A stretch of 25,651 nt of DNA. Origin: Apostichopus californicus. Its lineage: Eukaryota; Echinodermata; Holothuroidea; Aspidochirotida; Stichopodidae. Position numbers and translations under genes: made by a program. How positions within the stretch are numbered: the stretch's first letter is position 1; every line of letters starts with the position of its first letter. This document shows positions 11,501 through 20,500 of the stretch, piece by piece. The DNA is taken from NCBI GenBank assembly GCA_020650975.1, contig JAIPMN010004682.1, forward strand, positions 1 to 25,651. The letters are read 5' to 3'. The notes under the pieces were generated by a model. That model saw nothing but the letters and a program-made list of their open reading frames with translations, was not told the origin of the DNA and did no database searches.

Positions 11501-14500
11501 ACAGTGGAAGAATGCATGGTGAAACTTACGGAATAGGGTTTCAAACCGTAGGACGTAGCCTCCCATAAGGTCACTCCGTAACTCCAAACGTCACTCTTTG
11601 AACTAAACTTGAATTTACAGATGCATTCTGGGGCATACCACTTCAGCGGCCACTTGCCTGCTGTGGGTGCCTAATGGAGGAGAAGCAATGACGATAAAAA
11701 AAAGTGCACCGTTTGGAAGAAAATGTAAATAAAGATATGGCAAATATTATTACTTAGCAGTATTTACAGCGTGCTGAAATTCACTATAATTTCTTCTCCC
11801 TCAAACAACATAGCTTTGCTACCATTACTTTCCATGGAGTTAGCTGTTACTTGACATGGGAGTTAGCATTATATTCTTCCCCACCAAGTGATAAAACTAA
11901 TAAATAAGAAAAATCCTTTATTTCCAATTCAGATGATTGATTATAGGTGTTAAATATAGCCTAACATCATCACATTATTGACCTCAAATCAATGCTTAAT
12001 TTAGATATCCGCAGCTAGATTAAAGTAATTGCACATCCAGAAATGATGCTAGTTCAGTCTCATTTGTGAGAAATATGATAAAACCCAAGGAAATTTGGCT
12101 TTCTTCAAAAAGTCACATTTCATTTTCAAGTTAACAAATTTGATATGACCAGTCCTAGTTGACAGATCATCTTTCAAAGAAGGCAGAAATAAAATCAATT
12201 CGGTCACAAATATTTTTTACAGAAACAATTTCAGAGCGTTTCGAAGGTGATCCAAAATTGATCAAGATGTAAGCAAATTGGGCACAAAAAAAAAAAAAAA
12301 TAGGTAAGAGTAAAATTCACTTACTTTTGAATATATTAATACACATTATGTAACACCTCAAAATGCTGCTTACATTGAAAGAGAGTGGGGCAAGTAAAAA
12401 GAACAAAAATAATACAAAAAAAACTTACAACATAGTACTGGCTATCCAACCCAAGTGCTTTAGACATTCCAAAGTCACTGATTTTACAAAAGGTTTCGCT
12501 GACAAGGAGGACGTTTCTGGCGGCAAGATCTCTGTGCACAAACTGTCTGCTTTCCAGGTACTGCATGCCTTGTGCAACTTGACTCAGTAACTCTAATATA
12601 TTTCTAACACTCATATTTCTGTCGGGAAAGTGGGAAAATGGGAGATATAATGGCATAAATGACAGGAGATGCTTGCATTGGTATAAACATAAAGATGGGG
12701 GGCGGAGAGAGAGGGGGTGAGAGAGGGGAAAGAGAGGGGGAGGAGAGAGGGGGAGAGGGGGTAGGAGAGGGGGGGAGATTTGGAGGGCTGGGGTAAGGCA
12801 AACTGCAATGCCCTGTGTCTACAAGAGTTAGACCATCTTTTGTACTGCAAGGCCAATCATAACCTGTTATACAGAGCTCAGCTCTTAAATACCTATGGAC
12901 AACTAGGCACAACATTGTCCTCATCACTCTAATAGGCATTTAGAAACCATGTAAATAGCTGCAAACTCCCATCAAAATCCATCAAAGATTGACAATTTAA
13001 CAAGTCTTTTCTTATTTCTTGTTTATTTATGAATAAACATTACCTAACTATGCACATTGACATAATAAAGGGAGGGACTGCCGAGTTTTCTGTTTCCCTT
13101 TGTTTTAACTTAAGACTAGAATTGCTGGAAAATTGTGATCTGTTATAATAGTTGCTTTTACTCTTAATAGTCCAGTGAAAACTTTCAAACTATGCTGTGT
13201 GAATATTGTTCAATCAAAACGCCACCAAGCATTCAGTGAAGAAGGTTAATGGGGAAGGGAAGGATGAGGGTGGATGGGGGGGTGGTGGAGGTGGGGGGAG
13301 GTCCTTTTGGGATGATGACTACTTACTTGTGTGTCTTGAGGTATTTGTGGAGTGGTCCCAGTTCAGCTAACTCGAGAACCAACATCATCTCAGATCCTTG
13401 ACAGATTCCTACGGAATGGACAATCACATGACAAAATATATTAAAGATATTATAGCTCGTCAGAGTTCAAGAGACTTTGGAATCCTATATGAGAATGACT
13501 TCAAAACTTGATATAAACGAAGAATGTCGTTGTTGAGGCGACATTGTTTGTAGATAGTCTATTAAAGAGGGTCATTCTTCCCCCTTCAGGTTTACAAGCC
13601 TGAAGAAAAACTTGCCACGCTGTCGAGCAAAAATCTACATTTGGACGTTTTTTAGATAGGTCCAATGGAACGGCAACAGTGGAGAGTTCAAATTTGCTTC
13701 CAAAAATATCAGTAACATCATATGAGATACCCGCTGAATTAAAATTATTTCCAACTATTTTGAGAAAAAAAAGATGCTGTGATGGGTGCACAGAATATAT
13801 ATCATTTGATAGAACATCATTGTGTATTTCTAACAGAGATCATCCAACTGGCCAATTGACCAATATTGGTCAAGCATTACAAGTTGTCAATGCTTGCAAT
13901 ATATATAAAAAATGGGGGTGGGGGAGGGGTTGGGGGACTTACCTATTAATCTAACTATGTGTTTATGGTCCAGTTTTGCCATAATCTCAGCTTCCTTCAT
14001 GATTTCAGACTGCAAAAACAAAATAACCATTCATTATGATATTAATATTTTAATTATAGCTTGTCATAAAAATAATAATATAATAACATACAATATACAG
14101 AATTGAAGGAATAAAGAAGAGTCATTCACTGAGCTGTAACGTGACATGTAAAATCAAGAAAGACACTCAAAATTGTCACACTGGTGTATTATTGGATACA
14201 TGGACGCAAGGTGAATTTGTGATATCTCATCCATGTTTCTACAATATAAACGGTGGGTGGTTGAATTTATTTTTAAATGTCATTTTCTCTTAAAGGGTAA
14301 TTCATACGAGTATATGCTTCAGTGAAGTGTTGTTTTGCATTTTTTAAATTTTTTTATTTGAGAAAAACTTTTATTACCGGCTCTGCTCACACTAACCCTG
14401 CTACGTACAGTAGTGCTCTTCTTTGCGAAAAAGGACAATAGTTTCCAAGTGAAGATATCGAAATAAATCATCAACATCCAGTGAGAGGCAAACGCAAGTC

Positions 14501-17500
14501 AATCACAATTATTCTGCCATCATTCTTTGCTTTCTTTCTTTCTCTCACTTTCTCTTCCTTTCTATTTTTCACATTTTTTCTTCTTAATTTTTCACATTTG
14601 TAAACTTGTCCATATCTTTCAAGCCATTTTCACTTTGTTCAATTCTCTTCTACTTTTTGTAAAACAATGTTGTTGTTGTGTTTTATTCTTATAAACATAA
14701 ACAAAATCATACTTTTACAAATAATTCATTATTTTCTGTCATCCATTTTTTTTCCTTTCCCTTTCTTCCTTGAAAAATCTTCACATGATCAGTGCCGCAA
14801 TCTACATTATTTCCTTTTATTAAGATCTTCCTTATTTATACAACAGCTTGCCTAAAACTTTAAGGAAGTAGTACTATTTAAGACTAAAAAATAACGCATC
14901 TTCAGGGATTAAATTTCACCCATGAGATGCAGCTACGTTTGTCTATTCAAAGGAATCAGAAGAAACACAAAACTGGGTAAATATCCCTTCTGTATCAAAT
15001 AAAGTTTATTACTGACTTTTTTTTTTTTATTGCAAAATTTTTATTTTTACTATTTTTTCTTCTCAGCTAAAAAAAACACAAGAAAAACAGAACAAGGTAC
15101 AGGACGGAAACATTACATTTTTTTTTTATTACTTTGATTTGATTAATGTGTAACTTGAGAAGTTCATCCATCTTTATTTACACTAATAGCTGAATCCATT
15201 TCCTTTACAAAACTGTTTCATAAATGTCAAAACTTTCATACGAGTACATCCGAGTGATCACAGATATAAAAAAAAGAGTATCTTATACTTATTTTTTCCT
15301 CCCTGTTTTCTTTCTACAATGTAGATGTTACAGGAAGGGGCCACACTTTATATCGTTGAGTCTTTTACTCTACCCATGACACTTTCCATCTTGGACAACT
15401 CAGTACTATAAGTGTACAGCAGGGATTGGAAGCTGAAAACTCACACCTATTTGGAGGTGGGGAGAGGGGGGGGGGTGTTGTGGATGTGGGGGGAGGAGGG
15501 ACAGGGAGAAGGCTAAAATCTTAGATAAAGCATTTTAAAATCTTTGATAATCTCAGTTTCAGGGAATTAGTGTTTGTTTACTTATCTAGTTATTACACCA
15601 CTAATTTTTTTTTATTTTTTTCAATCTTCAAGTTCAATTTTTTAAACTATCTTGCAACAATGCCGTTCATTTCCTATACAAACTGTGAACCTGACAAGTT
15701 TAAAAGGACAAAATCAGTGACGCATGGTATTTTGTGCTTTGAATATTGTTTAACAATATAAGCCACAGTCAATCTAAAGTTCTGTTATACAGTTCTTTAT
15801 AATAGGCTATTGTTATGTAATCACCATGAGGAACTTCTAACTATTGTAGCGACCTTGTTACAAACCATCGATTGCCCCCGAATCCAAAAACTAGGAAAAA
15901 AGATGGTCTAAGGGAATTACCTGTGTGAACACTTTGGGAATACCAACAAGTACCAACGTTCTATTCTAGTATCATTCATTGCGTAAAAACACCTGTTTTT
16001 TTGTTTTTTTCTGTGTGTGTGTGTGTGTGCACAAAAGCCTGCTACAAACTTTTGCATAATTTGTATACGTAGCTATTAGCCAATTTCAGAGAGCAATTTG
16101 CTACTATTCTACTAAGCTTGAATCAATATATTCCACATATCATCAAAGGTACAAAAACTGTGCAACCTTTCTGTGCATCCAGTGTACCAGTTTGAAAGTG
16201 TGCATGCCAAACTTTCTCTTAATAAAAAAAAGGAAAAATAAAGAGAAAAGAAAAAAGATTGGTGCAGGGGCGGTGCTGTTGATTTTATCAGCTGTACTTT
16301 TCATGACAGACATGCTTTCAGATGCGTAGCGTGGACGTGGCACCTTGTACACTATTTCGGACATTGGTTTTGTGTGTAAGTACACTATGTCTGGGGGATT
16401 AATAGAGGTGGCTCTCTCTCTCTTTGCCCGGTCGGTTGGGTAAAGGCCGGTTTCTAACGATTCCTCCAACTTGACAACTTTGGTGAACCAAACAATCTCA
16501 GTTATTCTTTTATCTGATTATCTTCATCTTTTGTTATTAAAACTAAGTCCTAATGATTTCTGACAGATTTTAAACATTTACAATTTACGCAGTTTTTCAC
16601 AAAACAAAATGGATACTAAAGTGAACATCTCTTGCATGATTAATTTTAATAGAGGAGCAAGTGCATATTTCTTATATTGTTATCACGTAGATCCCATGTG
16701 ATCCCATGTGTTCTTATGTTGTTATCATGTAGATCCCATGTGATCCCATGTGTTCTTATATTGTTATCACGTAGATCCCATGTGATCCCATGTGTTCTTA
16801 TGTTGTTATCATGTAGATCCCATGTGATCCCATGTGTTCTTATGTTGTTATCATGTAGATCCCATGTGATCCCATGTGTTTAGCACACTTCCCTTTTCAT
16901 GGCATTAACTGTTAACCTGTTGCTCCATAAACTTGTTTTTTACACTTGTATGCTGTTGTGAAAAGAAACAATAGATGAAAAAAGGAAAAAATAACATAGC
17001 TAAGATTATTATTATTATTATTTTTTTTTTTGGGGGGGGGTTTATTTATTTTTTGTTGGAGGGGTTATTTTTTATTTGTGCTGGGTGGGGGGTGTTTGTT
17101 TTTGTTGTTTACATGCATATAGCAGTAAAACCTCTCAAGGTATTACGTGTCTGTTAAACAGTTCTGTATACTCACTTGCTTCACTAGTAAACCAGCCACC
17201 TGAACATTGATGCAAATATAACTTTCATTAAAACGGTAACTAGATGATCATATCATAAGTAGGCTCATTACCATACATGCAACCTATAGGTGTGATTCAT
17301 GGTTTTATCATTTATGTTATCCTTATATAGCAAAATTGGGGTTTTTCCCTAAAATATTAGCTGTTGACATACAAAAGTAGGTGGGAGGGCACATTACCCA
17401 ATGACCTACATAAGGAATATAGGATTAAGGAAAATAATGTAACCTACACTGAGGGGAAGTTGTTTTTAACAGTCTGTAAACATGAACATAACTTTGGCAT

Positions 17501-20500
17501 AGAGAAAATCCTTGAATTTTAAGTGGCAGACTTCACGTCTCTTTCTAACGAGCCCGTGTATCGACTAACGAACCTGTGAATTTGGGATGTTCATATCGGC
17601 TTTCAACGTCTTCACTGCAACCGGGATAGATTCGTTATTCATCTTGTACGTTCCTTTCAACACTGAGCCAAAATTGCCCTTGCCTGTAAGATAGAAGCAA
17701 GACGAAGAAACTGTGAGCCAAGGATCTCGACAAGAATGTACGGTTATCGAGACAGGGCGTCAACCTTTACTTTAAAATTCAAATACTGTATCTAATAAAA
17801 AAATCGCATTCTCAAAGACTGACATGTGAATACAATTTTACGTTGATCAAGTTGTTTAAATGTTATCAAGCAGGTTTTGATGTGGATGGTGAAGATAAGT
17901 TAACCTTGAAATATAACCATGTAATATAACCATGTAATATAATCTTGTAATATGAGCTTGCAATGTAAACTTGCAATGTATTACCTTGTAATGTAAACTT
18001 GTAATATAACCTTGAAGTTCCTATTTTCTTCTTGTAAATCTATTGCAAAACTCTGACGTGCAATTTCTTTGAACAATCATCTCATTAAAACTCAATCGAC
18101 ATCCTAAGTCTCACCTCATATGTTATATTCTTAGCTGTATATTTAGGGAGAGTTGTGACTCCTAAGATATATCTATTAAATACAAACATAAATCTTGCTT
18201 GCGCTTGTGTCTCCTTTAAAAGTCATCAGTATAGCAGGTACCAAATATTCTAGGAAGTGGGAGAATGGTCACTAATGTTCAAACTTCAAAAATGAAAAGA
18301 AGATTTTTTAAAACTCACAGGCCAGAATGGCCGATGAGCTATTGTTGATCAAGGGACAGCAGAAACGTCAGGAATGTTTGTCTCAGCAGCGCTGAAAATG
18401 TGCCAATTCTCTCATCATTTAGCAAATTATGGCAATGAAATTTTGACCTATTGAACACAACCTTGGAAATGATGAGTTTCAAAGACATCTCAGGTTTTGG
18501 GAGTCATGGATAACAAATCATGACACACATCATTAGAGTATTCATTGTGCATACATGCCACAGCATCTATAGCTTGTAACCATGCAAGGTCACTGCATTT
18601 ACGGTGCCATAAAAGATTTCCTTCGTTTAGGTTACCCGGTTTGAAATTATTCCCCAATTACCACTGGTTTACCATTTACCTCCATTACCTCTTGACATGG
18701 TACATTTACCTCCTTTACCACCTGACACTTACCTCCATTACTGCTTGACAAGGTCAATTTACCTAAATTACCGCTTGAGATGGTCAATTTACTGCCATTA
18801 CCTCTTGAGATGGTCAATTTATCTCCATTACCACTTGACGTGGTCAACTTACCTCCATTACCGCTTGACGTGCTACAATTACCTCCATTACCGCTTGACG
18901 TGGTCAATTTATCTCCATTACCACTTGACGTGGTCAACTTACCTCCATTACCGCTTGACGTGCTACATTTACCTCCATTACCGCTTGACGTGGTCAATTT
19001 ATCTCTGTTACCGTTTGACGTGGTCAATTTACCTCCATTACCGCTTGACGTGGTCAATTTATCTCAGTTACCGTTTGACGTGATTAAGTTACCTCTAGTA
19101 CTGCTTCACGTGGTCAATTTACCTCCATTACCACTTGACGTGGTCAATTTATCTCCATTACCGGTTGACGTGGTCAATTTATCTCCATTACCGCTTGACG
19201 TGGTCAACTTACCTCCATTACCGCTTGACATGGTCAATTTATCTCCGTTACCGTTTGACGTGGTTAAGTTATCTCCATTACCCCTTGACGTGCTACATTT
19301 ACCTCCATTACCGCTTGACGTGGTCAATTTACCTCCATTACCGCTTGAGGTGGTCAATTTATCTCCGTTACCGTTTGACGTGGTTAAGTTACCTCCATTA
19401 CCCCTTGACGTGCTACATTTACCTCCATTACTGCTTGACGTGGTCAATTTACCTCCATTACCGCTTGACGTGGTCAATTTATCTCTGTTACCGTTTGACG
19501 TGGTTAAGTTACCTCCATTACTGCTTGACGTGGTCAATTTACCTCCATTACCGCTTGACGTGGTCAATTTACCTCCATTACCGCTTGACGTGGTCAATTT
19601 ATCTACGTTACCGTTTGACGTGGTTAAGTTACCTCCATTACTGCTTGACGTGGTCAATTTACCTCCATTACCGCTTGACGTGGTCAATTTACCTCCATTA
19701 CCGCTTGATGTGGTACAAATATCACGTGTCTACACACTTACCAACAACCCAGATAAATCTGCTAAAAATGTATTCAATTAATATATATCCTGGGACAAAA
19801 CTCACCCAATTTGTCTCCAAGAATCAAATAGTTCCTGTCCAGGATCTTTGTGGTATTTATTTTAGCAACCCTGTCGTAAATCTTCTCCTGGTCGTTCATG
19901 CCGTACTCCTTGTCGTCCATTACCGGTGGACCCATGGCACTCTGAGGGGTGGCTGATGCTTCTATTGAGAGGACAAACAATTAAAAGAAGTTATACAACA
20001 CTATTATTATAAAGAAAAACATTGTCATTCTCAGAATCAACATAATTATCTGTCTCTGCCATTGCTAACTAGAAATCCTCAAAGCCTCTACAATCTACAA
20101 AAATACTGGAGATGTTCAAACTGCCAATAACCTCGGAAACTGCAAGTGGGTAAGCAAATAACAAGACAATCAAAGATATTTATGTGTTTGTTAAGGATAA
20201 CTACCAGCTTTTTGAAGGAATAAAAAAATTATCATTGTTCCTGAAAAACAAAAGACTGCTATAGGCACCATGTCAAAATAGAAAAACTGCAGCAGCTGCA
20301 GGTAGCTGCAGGCAGTTGCAGGCAGCAAGGCTGCATCTTTATCAAATAATGGAGATTCTCTCTGCAAACCATCTGTGCCAATTGTGTGACAATGCAGAGC
20401 ACAACATATTACATACTACTCAGCCTGCCTGCAGCCTCCTCGGGCTCTGATTTTGCACACAGTTTCTTTATTTCACTAAATGAGTTTGGTGCAGCAAAGT

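Larger units (their letters stand above)
14010..17573 (-). other. Intron D-E (3564 bp)
   Basis: The longest intron. It is bounded by GTTCGT and TTTGCAG. It contains a C/T-rich stretch (14521-14640), T- and A-runs, a G-rich stretch on plus (15454-15511), a (GT)n microsatellite (16012-16029), a coding-like minus open frame (16143-16517), a 42-bp minisatellite (16669-16878) and an ATT/T/G-run complex (17003-17094). Confidence 0.8.
17684..19805 (-). other. Intron C-D (2122 bp), half of it minisatellite
   Basis: It is bounded by GTGAGT and CTTACAG. Besides the 30-bp minisatellite it holds a run of imperfect TTGTAATATAACC-type short repeats (17907-18015). Its long open frames come from the minisatellite. 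Confidence 0.85.

Noticed and set aside
12604-12939. Proline/serine-rich open frames on minus
   Set aside because: They are translations of the G/A-rich tract; they overlap the exon G acceptor in the wrong frame.
16677-16883. 68-codon repetitive open frame on plus
   Set aside because: It is a direct product of the 42-bp minisatellite.
18646-19711. Possible CRISPR-like array
   Set aside because: Units are contiguous with no unique spacers, and the context is an intron of an animal gene.
18780-19781. 333-codon open frame on plus, plus similar long frames on both strands (19135-19956, 18647-19057, 19106-19687) with ten-residue repeats
   Set aside because: They come from a 30-bp repeat whose period is a multiple of three and whose unit lacks stops in several frames. 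No non-repeat domain is attached, and the array lies in an intron of the kinase gene.
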